From Limnanthes douglasii subsp. nivea (lineage: Eukaryota; Streptophyta; Magnoliopsida; Brassicales; Limnanthaceae): a stretch of DNA of 64,000 bases. The stretch's first letter is position 1. Every line of letters begins with the position of its first letter. The DNA lies in assembly GCA_036936605.1 (NCBI GenBank), contig JAUPFV010000005.1, positions 74,288,885-74,352,884 on the forward strand, written 5' to 3'. Below the pieces are notes generated by a model. It was not told the origin of the DNA. It saw only the letters and a list, made by a program, of their open reading frames with translations, and did no database searches. Below are positions 33,327-44,789 of the stretch, piece by piece. Made by a program: the position numbers and the translations under genes.

Positions 33327-34342
33327 CGCCGAAGCTATTTTCCGGACCATATTTTTTATTTCCTCTATATTTCAAAATGAAAAAAATTTGCTTTTAGTAT
33401 CCTGTCTTTATTTTATCAAACACAAGATTTAGCCAAATTAAATCAAACACATATGATTTAACTTCTAAAATTAAATTCTAAAAACAAAAAAAACTTCAAA
33501 TTTTTTAAAGATTACTCATAGAAAAGGAAGATACCCAAACTAAATATTTAACACCGGAGAACATCACCCAATCAACCAACAAGATAATTTAATCTTGTAT
33601 TTTACTTTTACATTCATGTAACTTGAGAATCTCTGTTAAAAAAATATATTTTCGAAAATCTTAATTTGTGCAGGTTTTAGCGGAAAACAACTAATTCCGA
33701 GACAGCAGTTAGGAATCAGGTGCTTTTTTTTCAAGAAAAAAAACACCTGATTCCGAGACGGCAGCTCGGAATTAGGTGCGTTCTTTTTATAAAAAAACAC
33801 CTGATTCCGAGACAGCACCTCTAAATCAGGTGTTTTTTATATAAAAAACGCACCTAATTCCGAGATGCCGTCTCAGAATTAGGTGCATTTCATCTGTTTT
33901 AATAAACAATGGTGCATTTTTAAGTGTTGTTGTTTTTAAAAATAACGAATGATTTCTACCTTAGACGAATTCGAGAAAGACTGTCATTATTTTGTCAATA
34001 TTGAAAGAGAAATCGAGTAGTTGGCTATGGTTTGTTATTTTTCAAGATTAGAAGAGAAATCTTGAAGAGGAACCGTCTTTATAATGGCTAGGCTATGGTT
34101 AGGGTTTATGGGGATTGATGTGAGAAGCTAATAGGACTGGTTGGGTGTGTATAAGTTAATATGATGGAGATAGTTGGGGTGGTGGTAGAAATCGATGGAG
34201 TTGTTGGAGAATCAATGGGTTTGGAATAAAAATAAAGAAAAGGGTAAATATGTTATTTTCTTTATGGAGGAAATAACAAAGTGGAGTTTTTTTTTATTTA
34301 TGAGGGGAAATAAAAAATTTGATGGAGGAAATAGCTTCACCC
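33327..34342. mobile_element. Non-autonomous MULE, element B, 1016 bp
   Basis: Perfect 9-bp target duplication TTTAATATT (33318-33326 and 34343-34351). The ends read CGCCGAAGCTATTT on the left and, reverse-complemented, GGGTGAAGCTATTT on the right, followed by TTTATTTCC motifs; they are clearly related to element A. It carries four tandem hairpin units at 33684-33890. No coding capacity. It lies just upstream of the formyltransferase gene. Confidence 0.93.
33684..33890. repeat. Hairpin minisatellite in element B
   Basis: Four palindromic units of about 36-42 bp: CACCTGATTCCGAG, a loop of 6-8 bases (ACGGCAG type), then CTCGGAATTAGGTG, separated by A/T runs. The CTGATTCCGAG core is shared with element A although stems and loops differ. 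Confidence 0.9.
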
Positions 34343-34351
34343 TTTAATATT

Positions 34352-34774
34352 TGTATGCATTTGAAAAGTCATGGTTCTTTTTTCAACGATAAATAGTTAT
34401 GGAGAATGACTTTTAAAAAAATCAAAAAAAAAAGGAAAATATCATTTAAGATCTAACATCCGAATTATTATCCAGTTAAGACCTATATTTTTATATTTCT
34501 CGAAAAAAGATCCTCTTGGTAAAATATTTATAAATTAAGACGCATTAATACTTTTTATACTCCTACCCCATTATATAAAAGCTTTAACACTCATATTTAG
34601 ATCTTTTTCTCCTTAATACCTTTCTCGTTTTATTTTGTCTCCGACCGAACCGAGTTTTCTCCTGGCTCGTGAGATTGGAGCTGCAAGTTATTTTTCGAGT
34701 TCCGTTTCGTTTTCTTTTTCTTTGAATGTATCTTCTGCATCCATATCGGTTTGTTTGATTCGGAACCGATCTTT
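34352..34774. other. Intergenic sequence left of gypsy element
   Basis: AT-rich; no gene recognised. Confidence 0.4.
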
Positions 34775-34779
34775 CTCAT

Positions 34780-35198
34780 TGATGAGTCCGGATTCTGTCA
34801 CCACATTTTATGGGAACCGGACAGGGTCAATTCGGACAATGTCCAACTTACCGGACAGGGGCAGTTCGGACACCATCATCCATTGAACTATCCGAACAGA
34901 ACTAAAGTACTTAAAACCTAATCACTTTTTGACTAAACTGCCTGTTTCCTCACTTAGAACTAATGGGTCCTTAAACTCGACCCGAGTCCATTAAACACGA
35001 CCCGAAAGCCCATGTGGCCCAAATATAAGGGTATAAATACACAACCACCAACATTAAATGGGGGTAATGAAAATTAAATACAACCAGGCAGCTCAATTCT
35101 CCCTCTACATTTCACCCAAACATTAAATACTCACAAAACTCCACAAAACTCTAAACAGAAATTACAAACCTACCCTCAGACAAAAATAAACCACACCA
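34780..35198 (+). repeat. Gypsy 5' LTR
   Basis: 419 bp; TATAAATA at 35032-35039 is the probable core promoter of the element. Two CGGACA(G/A) repeats and CAATTCGGACAATG lie in U3. A primer-site-like TTGGCGACCACAGTAGG follows at 35201, apparently diverged from the usual plant gypsy primer sites, so the tRNA is uncertain. Confidence 0.95.
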
Positions 35199-35271
35199 AA
35201 TTGGCGACCACAGTAGGAGCTACGACGGTGCCTGAATCTAGCATTCAAAACCATCAGAAAAATCAGTCCGA

Positions 35272-36765
35272 ATGAATCCGAACGTACCGGAAGTACCACC
35301 AGTTTTGCTTGAAGTGGTGGGGGAAAATGATGAATATACCATCGAGGAGCGTGATAGATTAAAGGGCGAATTAGAATCTCTGAGGGCAGAGAAGGCAAAT
35401 ATGGGCATAAAAGAGAAGCCAAAGGCATCAGCTGCTCATCATACTGACAGCCCTAGAGAGTATGAGCCTTCGAAGACCCGTGTGAGTACGAAGAAGACTC
35501 ATGCTAGCTCTAAAAATTCTCACCGGTCCAAGCCAGTGGAGAGCTCTTATTCAGACTCAGAATCTTCCACTAGCTCCTCGGACGAAGATGGAATTGAAAA
35601 ATCATTATCCTCCAGCAGCGATGAGGGTCGATCTAAAAAGAAACAAAAGTTGGTAAAGAAGTATTCAAGAAAAAGGGACAGACATGGAAAGCTAAAGAGG
35701 CATATAGGCAAAGGATCATCACATAGCCGGAGACACATAGACCGGATGTCGGTGGATCCTTTTGTCGTCCATGATGAACCAAGTATCTTTGCGACTCCTA
35801 ACGAAGACACCGTTTTTAGTCGTGGCCGGAATTGGAGACAATCTCCATTGTCTTCCAAGATCCTGTCCGGCAACCTCCCCAAGAGGTTTGATAGTACAAA
35901 AATGGAAAAATACGATGGCAGTAAAGACCCGGATAATCACTTGGAACAATTCAAAAAAATTATGATGAATTTCGATGATGACGATAAGTTGCTTTGTAGA
36001 GCATTCTCCCAGTCTTTTACGGGGAGCACCCTGAAGTGGTATAACAGGGGTGCATCCGAAATTTTGATACCTTTTGGGTGGCCTTCCGGAGGCAGTTTGT
36101 TGGAAGTAAAGAGGTGAAGGGCAATGGAGATACAATTATCCATTATGCCCAAGAACCGAATGAGTCTCTAAAAGAATATATAAGTCGCTTTGTAAATACC
36201 AAAAATAGGTTGGTTGATTGCTTCGAGCAAGTAGAAATAGCTTCTCTGAGGCAGGGCTTAAACCCTGGAAATTTGACTGATTCAGTGACCAGAAAAAAGG
36301 CCATGACATGGGGAGGTTTACTGAATCAGGTCGGAAAGCAAATTAACGTTGATGAAACAAAGAAAACTAGGGTGCACAGGCAGGTGAGGTCTGCCCCGGT
36401 TGCACCAAAACCCAACCAAAATCAGTCCAAGAACAAGGCAAGGGAGGCCGGGCAGGGTCATAACAGAGCTAAAGCTCAGTCTCATCCAGCTGCGCCTGCC
36501 CAGAGTCAGCAATCTAGAAATAAGAGAGGGCCTTGGGTTCAACCGGAGTGGTTTGCTGAGTTAAAAGAAAATGTAGCTACCATTTATGACAAAACAAAAG
36601 AAGAAGTACATTATAGAAGGCCGGCTGCATTACAATCTCCTAGGGAGCATCGTAACAATTCCTTCTGTCAGTACCATAATGATACTGGCATACCACTGAC
36701 GATTGCATCGCTTTAAAGCAAGAAGTCCAGAATTTGATTGAAAGAGGAAAGATGGGAGCATATGT
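35272..36765 (+). pseudogene. Gypsy gag (capsid/nucleocapsid), frameshifted
   Basis: The first part, 35272-36117, has an N-terminal coiled-coil-like stretch, a Ser-rich acidic and Lys/Arg-rich middle, then the retrotransposon gag core (MEKYDGSKDPDNHLEQFK, then KWYNRGA). A frameshift near 36085 moves the core to frame 3 (FRRQFVGSKE, ESLKEYISRFVN, ASLRQGLNPG; 36078-36716). The zinc-knuckle-like CQYHNDTG stretch near 36665-36710 is disrupted by one missing base near 36695. It would assemble particles and bind RNA. Confidence 0.88.
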
Positions 36766-36847
36766 TAAAAGAAGATGAGGAAATAGGCCTGATAATGCTC
36801 ATCGCCCTGGTCCAAACAATGCAGGCATATCCGCTCTGGAGGGAGCT

Positions 36848-37675
36848 ATGGTGATAATCGAGAGGTTCGACGTAGAGTCAAAGTACTTGGACCCTGATCC
36901 AACTCGAAACAGAGTGGGTGCCATTGAGGAACATTGTAAAACAGTGTCCGGGCTTATTAACTTTTTTAAGTCACTCACAATTTTCAGAGGGGATACCATG
37001 ACAGCACCCACTGCTTCTTCAAGGAAGAGGCACGTTCATACATTAGCTACCCAACTGGAGGGAGGCATGACTTCCTATCAATCTCAGATTCCATTTCCCT
37101 TCATTGTGTTCGATGAGGATGACTTGAGGGATATAGAAGGTTCTCATGAAGATGCTGTTGTCATAGGAGCATCCATTGGGGGCAATGATGTAAGATGAAT
37201 TTTGGTGGATACTGGGAGTTCAGCCAATATCCTCTTTTTAACTTCCTACAAAAAGATGAAAAATCCTGCAGTAATTCAGCGTTCGAACAGGTCGATTGTG
37301 GGTTTCACTGGAAGCTCAGCAGATGTGATCGGGGAGTTCGAAGAGGAAGTTTTGTTGGGCAAGGGCCCTTTTAAGAAAATGGTTAGAATACTGTTTGTCG
37401 TAGTGGATTGTCCCACTTGTTATAATGCTATTCTAGGGAGGTCTTGGCTCTCTAGGATGCATGCAATGGCCTTAACAGTCCACCAATGTTTGAAATATGT
37501 TGTGCAAAGACAAGTGGGAGTCGTTCGGAGCAGCCAAAAGATTACAAGAGAGTGTTATGCGACAGCACTGGCTCCTCGAACGTTGGGAGCAGTTCGTATC
37601 AGTGAAGAATAGCATTTTGAGGGGCTTTCTGGGGGTGAGGGTGAAATTGATGACCCCAGAGAGACCCCTGGAGTT
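36848..37675 (+). pseudogene. Gypsy aspartic protease region
   Basis: Frame 2 runs from 36848 with one TGA at 37196-37198, just ahead of the catalytic motif VDTGSSANILF (about 37205-37235), and another stop at 37610-37612. The flap side VDCPTCYNAILGRSWL lies near 37405-37445. The two stops separate it from gag and from RT, although all share frame 2 downstream. Confidence 0.88.
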
Positions 37676-38580
37676 TTGATACCAGTTGAGGAAGTCGAAA
37701 CACATTCTTTGGAAGAAGGAAAAAATGTTAAGATAGGGTCCAAAATGACATCCGAGCTAAAGGGTAAAATGTTAAAGTTCCTAAAAGACCATCAGCATGT
37801 TTTTGCTTGGTGCAATACTAATGTTACCGGGGTACCAGCAGATGTTATATCACACCAGCTATCCATCCAAAGAGACATAGCACCTGTGGTACAAAAAAGA
37901 AGAGCTTTTTCCAAGGAAAAGGCTGATGTCATAGTTCAAGAAATCGACAGACTTACCAAAATGGGGCATATAAAGGAGTCTCAGTATCCTCTATGGACAG
38001 CCAATCCGATCTTGGTGAAAAAGAAAAATGGCAAGTGGCGTATGTGTATTGATTTTACTAATCTCGACAGGGCTTGCCCAAAAGATTTGTACCTTGTCCC
38101 CCGGATTGATCAGCTGGTGGATTCTACATCTGGGAATAAGCTACTATCTTTCATGAATGCCTTCTTCGGGTATAACCAGATTCGAGTAAATCTGAAGGAT
38201 CAGGAGCATACTACATTTTTCACTGATAGGGGCCTTCATTGCTATAAGGTGATGCCATTTGGGTTAAAAATGCTGGGGCTACTTATCAGAGGTTAGTAAA
38301 CAAAGCCTTTGCTAATCAAATTGGAAGAAATATGGAAGTATACATCGATGACATGGTGGTTAAAAGTGTGGATGCAGAGCTACGCTTGGCAGATCTCCAA
38401 GAAACTTTTACCAACTTTGTAAAAGTAAATTTGAAACTAAATCTAGAAAAGTGTGTATTCGGAGTACAGTCCGGAAAATTCCTAGGGTACATAATAAGTG
38501 AGCAAGGGATACAGCCCGATCCGGACCAGCTTAATGCGTTATTCCAAATGGAGCCACCTCGAAATGTTAAAGAAGTATAA
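37676..38580 (+). pseudogene. Gypsy reverse transcriptase
   Basis: RT blocks in order: QKRRAFSKEKADVIVQEIDR, WTANPILVKKKNGKWRMCID, DLYLVPRIDQLVDSTSG and MPFGLK, then a one-base loss in an A-run near 38263 shifts the frame. The catalytic YIDDMVVKS is at about 38340-38366 in frame 1, followed by the thumb (FLGYIISEQGIQPDPDQ). A stop lies at 38578-38580. All polymerase motifs are recognisable but not in one frame. Confidence 0.92.
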
Positions 38581-38583
38581 AGA

Positions 38584-39027
38584 TTGACCGGGAGGTTGGC
38601 AGCATTAAATCGATTCATTTCAAGGTCTTCGGACAGGTGTGCCCCGTTCTTTCAAACTTTAAAAGGTGCAAAGGGATTCGACTGGACTTTGCAGTGTGAT
38701 GAGGCTTTTAATGAAATTAAAAAACATCTGTACTCCCCCAAGACTTTATATAAGCCTGTTAACGGAGAGACTCTTTTCATATACTTGGCAGTTTCCAATT
38801 GTGCCATAAGTGCTGTGTTGGTGAGAGAGGTGGATGGTTATCCCCGTCCAGTGTATTACATCAGCAAGAGCTTGATAAATTCAGAAAAGCGCTACCTAAA
38901 GCTTGAAAAGTTAGCACTAGCCCTGATAATTGCTGCTAGGAAGATGAGGCCTTATTTTCAGGCTCATCATATTATTGTTCGGACGTCCTATCCCCTAAAA
39001 ACGTTTTACAAAAGGCAGATATTTTGA
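38584..39027 (+). pseudogene. Gypsy RT thumb and first RNase H
   Basis: Continues frame 1 after the stop: RLAALNRFISRSSDRCAPFF, then the RNase H-like fold (LFIYLAVSNCAISAVLVREV, PVYYISKSL). The expected first Asp (DAS motif) reads LAVS, so this RNase H lacks a key residue. A frame change near 38995-39005, in an A-run, leads into the next section. Confidence 0.85.
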
Positions 39028-39600
39028 GTAGAATGACTAAGTGGTCAGTAGAACTAGGGGACTTCGATATTGATTTTGCTCCTCGAACAGCAATCAAAGC
39101 TCAAGCTGTGGCTGATTTCTTAGTTGAATTCCACTCGGATAGGGATACAGAGCAAACAACTAAGATGAAAGATAAGAAGGTATGGGTCGTCCGAATGGAT
39201 GGTGGTTCAAGTACTATGGGATGTGGTGCAGGGGTATGCTTGACCTCTCCGTATGGTGAGAAAATGTACCAGGCTATATGTTTTGCTTTTAGGGCTTCTA
39301 ATAATGAATCCGAATATGAAGCTGCTATAGCTGGTTTAAAATTAGATCTTATCTGTGAAGCCAAAAGGGTCAAGTTGATGAGTGATTCCCGGCTTCTTAT
39401 TCATCATGCACAAGGTCAATCTGAAGCCAAAAAGGAGCAGTTAATAAAATACTTACTCCTTCTCAAAGATGTGGCACTTAAGTTCAAGAGTATTGTTTAT
39501 GAACACATACCCCGAACAGAAAATGAACTAGCAGACTCTTTGGCAACCATAGCCTATACTGAATCATATCCTTGGATCCACGTGCTGGAGTGCCCTTCCA
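39028..39600 (+). pseudogene. Second RNase H (Tat-type additional domain)
   Basis: VVRMDGGSSTMGCGAGV gives the first Asp; NNESEYEAAIAGLKL gives the Glu; LMSDSRLLIHHAQG the second Asp; RTENELADSLATIA the fourth catalytic Asp. This is an intact-looking plant/archaeal-type RNase H placed after the native one, a known hallmark of Tat-lineage elements. Open in frame 3 together with the integrase. Confidence 0.88.
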
Positions 39601-40898
39601 TTCAACTCAATATGGGTAAGGAGGAAGAAAGCTTTGATATACAAATGAAACAGCCCCAAGATTGGAGGTTTCCTCTCCTTCAATATCTCTCTGATGGCAT
39701 CTTGCCTTCGGACAAGTCAATAGCAAGAAAAGTAAAGTACAAGGCTCGTGGTTTTATCATACTAAGAGATGTCCTTTATAAGAAGTCTTACAGTAAACCC
39801 CTCTTACGATGTTTGGGGGATGATGAATCTCAAATGGTGCTCTCCGAATTGCATGATGGTGAGGGATCAGCTCACTGTGGATTCAGGGCTCTAACAAGGA
39901 GAGTTTTGTTGGCCGGTTATTATTGGCCCACTATAATGCAAGATGCTAAGGAGCTGGTGAGGAGGTGTGACCCATGTCAGAGATATAGCAATGAAATTCA
40001 TACCTCAGTCATCCCTTTAGAGTCAATTTCTGAGCCTATACCTTTTACTCGATGGGGGTTGGATTTGGTGGGGCCTCTACCTATGGCATCCGGAGGACGC
40101 AGGACAATAATTGTTGCTATTGACTATTTTTCGAAGTGGGTCGAAGCAGCCTCACTGGCGGGTACAACATCCAAAGCTGTCATAAAATTCATTTTATCCA
40201 ATATCTGTTACAGATTTGGCATTCCACAGAAGATAACGACAGATAATGGGCCACAGTTCGACAACAAGGAAATGGAGAGTTTGTGTGCCTCCAGGGGTAT
40301 ACAATATTGTTTCTCTTCACCTTTCCACCCGCAAGCAAATGGTCAGGTTGAAGTGGCTAACATAACTATATTGTCCGGTTTGAAGAAAAATTTAGAAGGG
40401 GCTGCTAGAAAATGGCCTAGTTATTTACAAGAGGTTTTGTGGGCTTACCGGACTACACCTAGGGCTGCAACATAAGAGTCACATTTTTCCTTGGTCTATG
40501 GGATGGATGCCATAGCTCCCATAGAAGCAACTCTCCCTTCATTTCGAGTTCATAACTTCTCCGAACACGCTAACGAGGGGCCTATCCGAGGTGAACTTGA
40601 TTTGATAGAGGAAAGAAGAGTTAAGGCACACCTTAGAGCTGTGCACTATCAAGGTTTGATGAGGAGCAGGTTTGCTTCCAAAGTTAAAAGAAGAGATTTT
40701 CAGCTGGGGGATAAGGTGTTAAGAAAATTCTTCTTACACACTAAAGAGAAGCTGCTCGGCAAACTAGCCCCAACTTGGGAAGGACCCTATATGGTCATTG
40801 AAAGGCTTAAACCTGGGACATACTGGCTAGAAAACAAGGATGGAAGGGTTTTGAATCACCCTTGGAATATCGAGCACCTCCGGATGTATCTGGAGTAG
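39601..40898 (+). pseudogene. Gypsy integrase
   Basis: HHCC zinc region (LHDGEGSAHCGFRALTRR, RRCDPCQRY) at about 39850-39985. DDE core: Asp in GLDLVGPLPMASG (40060), Asp in KITTDNGPQFDN (40230), Glu in HPQANGQVEVAN (40330-40365). One stop at 40473-40475 interrupts an otherwise continuous frame 3; the C-terminal part (GPYMVIERLKPGTYWLENKD, HPWNIEHLRMYLE) ends at 40898. Confidence 0.92.
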
Positions 40899-41408
40899 AA
40901 ACTATATAAATATTTACTTGTTTAAAAATCCATGTAAATATTTGGGGGCATACTCTTTCCTACCCTGTTGGCGCGGGGAGGTTTTAATGAGGTGTCCGGG
41001 CTCTTTTATAAAATTTGATGCCTTCTTAAAAATTCAGAGTGTTCTTACTTAAATAGTTCATTGTCAAATTTTTTATTTAAACACAGGGCGGCTTAAATTA
41101 AAGGAGTGATGACTATTTAAACATTTGTCATTGGAGAATTTAAACACTCTCACTTAAGGATGTTTGTGAAATAACTAAGGGTTGTTTAAACATTAGCCGC
41201 CGAAATTGAAAAACTATAAAAGAATGCAAGAATTGTGCAAAGTAAAGATATTCATTGAAACAACCGAAGTGCCTTGGCCATTCCAAGGACTTTAAAATTG
41301 TCAAATCAAAGCAAAAAGATCTATCCGGTTAGACACTGGACACAATTACAAAAATACCTTGGCCTTCCAAGGACTTTAATTCAATCAAAACAAAAAACAG
41401 TTGATATT
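40899..41408. other. Gypsy spacer between pol and antisense ORF
   Basis: Non-coding; a short segment with CCTTGGCC and TTCCAAGGACTTTAA is present twice (about 41271-41295 and 41361-41382). Probably holds the 3' end of the antisense transcript. Confidence 0.5.
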
Positions 41409-44343
41409 CTAAGACTGAGCCTTTGAAGATGGCTCAGCCTCGTTCGTTTTCTTCTTCTTAAGGTCATCATTTCCCTCGTCTGGACTCTCTCCGGTGTTCT
41501 CCTCTTCATCAGATGAGTCAGCGCTAGAATAGTCGTGCTTGTCTCCATCAGCCATTGTGTGGAAAGGAAGGTCGTGGTACTCTACAAAAGTCCATAAGTC
41601 CCATAGATTCCTCTTCGGAAACTTCTCATGAAAGAGTAGGACCATGTCTGACTTCACCTTGGCATACATTTCCTCTTGAGTGCCAATCACATTGTTGGCA
41701 TAAGCATCAATCTTGGCTTGGATTTTTGCCTCTTGCTCCCTTAGCAGATCAGTTTCTCCTCTACAGCCTTGGACACCGAGTCTTCGAGGGTGATCTTGTC
41801 GTTGGTCAAAGTATGAATGAATTGGTCTTTGGCCTTTATCTCCTCTTTCGAAGAGGAGAGATCTTTCTCCAACCCGGACTGCTTCACCCGGAGGTCTTTG
41901 ATAGTATCTTCTAGGGTAGCTACCTTTGTGGCCCAACCCTCCTGGTTCTTCTTTAACTCCTCATTTTCTCTCTTCAAAACATCAGCATTTTGGGTGGCAG
42001 TGAGGAGGTCATTGGAAAATGTCGCCTTGTCAGCATTAAGGGCAGTAATGATTGCTGACTGACCTCGCACTTGTTTCTCCAGAACCAGCACTGGCTGAAT
42101 GTTACTTAATATAGAGTGAGTTATAACATTATTTTCACTTGAAACGGTGAAAGTTTTACCATTGAAGGTAACGGTGTTCGAAGTGCTCGGAGGGAGGTAA
42201 GGCCCAGCGAAGTCATCTCTGGGAAGGTTTGCAAAATAGTCACCAATTCCATCAAGCCATGTAATGTCGACACCATCGATGCTAATGTCTCCTCCTCCAA
42301 CCTCATCGGTTTGAAAGTCACCAAGGATCTCTTCTGCTCTTGTTGGATCAGTAGGGTCAACAAGAGGGAAGGGCTCCGAAGACCGGAGAGAAAGTTCATC
42401 ACCCCTGGAGGTCTTTTTCATCTTGGCCTTCCTGTCCTTACTTTCTGCTCCCCGTTTCCTGTCCCTCTTAGGAACCCTAAGAGGCTTTGGAGATCCTGCA
42501 TCTTCTCTAGTACTCTCGTGCTCCACAGCTTCAAGAAGAGCAGCATCAATCTGACTGGGAACTGGCCCCTCTTGGTTGGCTGAAGTAGTTTGCTCTGCTT
42601 CAGCAGGATTGGCTTCAACCACATTCTTCTTTCCCTTCCTTTTTTTGCCTTTCATCTTACTGGGGGGCTTGGCTCGACCAGGCAAGTACAGTGACCCGTC
42701 TGGTGCATGTATTCTTTTCAGGACTACATCCAGAGGGGGTGGAGTGGTAAGTTCCTCCCAAGTTAAATCCCTTCGGTCAGTAGTGTTCCAGAGGTGAGAC
42801 CTTGCAAGATTGCCTCCAGTAAAGGCGTTGTGGAAGCGATTATCCCACTTTTCAGCAGCCCAAGTGTTTATCTTGGTGCAAGTAGTCTGCTCGGCCTTTA
42901 AGTAATCATTGAAGTCTTTGGGCAGCACTGTAAAAAAAACAAGGCAAGTCAGTTAAATAAATTTGATAAAAATAAAAATGAATGTAAGGTGGGGTTCTTA
43001 CTATCACTTCGCCACCTGCTGGTGAGGAGACTCGAGTTGACTCCGACTTTGATCTTCCTCCCATTTTCCCAAGCGACACTCACGAACAAGAAGCTAGTCC
43101 TCCAATTTCTCTCCGACTCGAGCAGTTCATCTACTGCTAAAGTGATAGAAGGGAATATGGGGATTTCTGCAGAGGCTGACCACAACTGCGAATTCCTCTA
43201 TTGGAAGAGGAATTCCGGAGAGCCTGAAGGCCATGATGCAGGCCTTGAGGGTGTACCAGGCGTTAGGGCTCAGTTGACTTGGGCAGAGCTTGATAAGGTG
43301 GAAATATTTGACTATCTCCGGATCTAGGGGAAACCTTAGTCCCCAGTTAAAAAGTTCAGTGAAGATGACCACTTCGCTAAGCTTGCAGTCCATCGGTGTT
43401 TCAGGGTCTATTGGGATCCTAATTTTTACGTTCTCCAGAATCCCCCACTTCGTTCGCATCCGACCCAGTTCGGCTGTGTGGATGAAGGCATAATTAAATT
43501 TTTTCAAAGCAAGTAAGTACTTAACACTGACCTTGTGGAAACAAGGTCCAACTTTTCCCTGAAGGATCTCCGGCAGATCCGGATGCTTTAGGCATAGCTT
43601 TTCTTTGCCTTTATCCTTCTTGGCAGCACCAGCATCACTCGCTTGTCCGGAGACTTCGGACTCGAACGGAGCCTTTTCAACAGAGTCCTCCATTACTTCC
43701 TCCATTACCAATGAGGGGTTTTCAGTTGTTTCTCGGTGAGGGGAGTTAGGAGTTGGTTCAGTCTGACCTCCGGACTGTTTAGCTTCAATGCTCTCCTGAA
43801 TTCTGACCTTCGGCTGGGGCTCAGATGTGGTGGTTTCTCTTTGGAGGCTTGAGCTAGATACCTCTGGTCTGGACAGCTTGTCCTTAGGAACTTTTATGGG
43901 TGCCTTTGACCCAGTGTGACTGTCTTTGGCCTTTGATTTTGAAGGTGTACCTTTTGAAGCCTGCCCTTTTACCAGACGACCTCTTTTCCGATCAACTAGT
44001 TTATTGGGAGAGACTTCTGCATATGATCCCATGGCAATAAATGGGGAGGGCTTCTTGAAACTAGTAACTGCTAGTCCTGGTTCAACAGTGGGCTCCGATT
44101 CCTTAACCGACGAGCCTGAAACAATTGGCAAAAGATTGGTTTGAAACAACCTCCTCGGTTTAACACTCATGGTTGAAGAAGAACCCTGGTCAGGCTCTGT
44201 GCTTAAAATTTCTGGTTTGTCGACAGGGGAAGTAGGAAGGCCAGCACCAATGCGCCTCTCTCTTTCAACTTTTTGAGCCCTTTCTAACTCTGATAGGTTA
44301 AGCCACCCACCTTTTATTAAAGCGTTCCTAGCTGTGAACATAA
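41409..44343 (-). pseudogene. Antisense ORF of the Tat element (Transposase_28-like, coiled coil)
   Basis: Minus-strand gene from ATG at 44343 (MFTARNALIKGGWLNLSELE) to the stop at 41409. A long polar N-terminal region is followed by a block ELFNWGLRFPLDPEIVKYF, LSPNAWYTLKACIMAFRLSG that fits the plant family Pfam Transposase_28 (putative gypsy type transposon). After a frame change near 43140 comes DELLESERNWRTSFLFVSVA. A 74-bp intron, 43001-42928 (GTAAGA...TTACAG), joins the exons in frame. Next come a basic segment (KGKKRKGKK), a long coiled coil (about 42060-41780) and, after a frame change near 41750, an acidic tail with KKKK. Such antisense ORFs are known in Tat elements; their role is unknown. 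The decayed copy at 5990-9120 has the same plan. Confidence 0.85.
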
Positions 44344-44789
44344 ACTCACAACCAAAAAGAAGAATTTGTGTTTGAGAGAGAAAGCTCTGAGATTTAGCAA
44401 AGTAAGTGTGAAGATGATGATAAAACAGTAAAGAAGTGTTTAATATATAGTAAACACACAAAAAGGTACTTTGATACCGAGGAGAATTCAAAAGGATTGC
44501 AATGATTAGGGAAACGGCGCTGATGTCATGTTCATTAAATGAAGAGGTTACTTTTTAGAGAAGGTGGGAGCGAAATTCTAGGTGGAAAAACGACTGAAGT
44601 AACGAACCAGAGAGAGACACGTGTCCCATGAACTCTGATAAAAAACCGTTTAGTTCCAAAAACTTTTTTCAGTCCGGATAGAGCAATGGCACAGTTCGAA
44701 GGACCTGTCCTGATGTAAATGTCACCAGCAACAAACTGTTTTTTAGGTTTTGCTAAAGGTTTTTGAACACCACCTAAAAAAGGGGCTAC

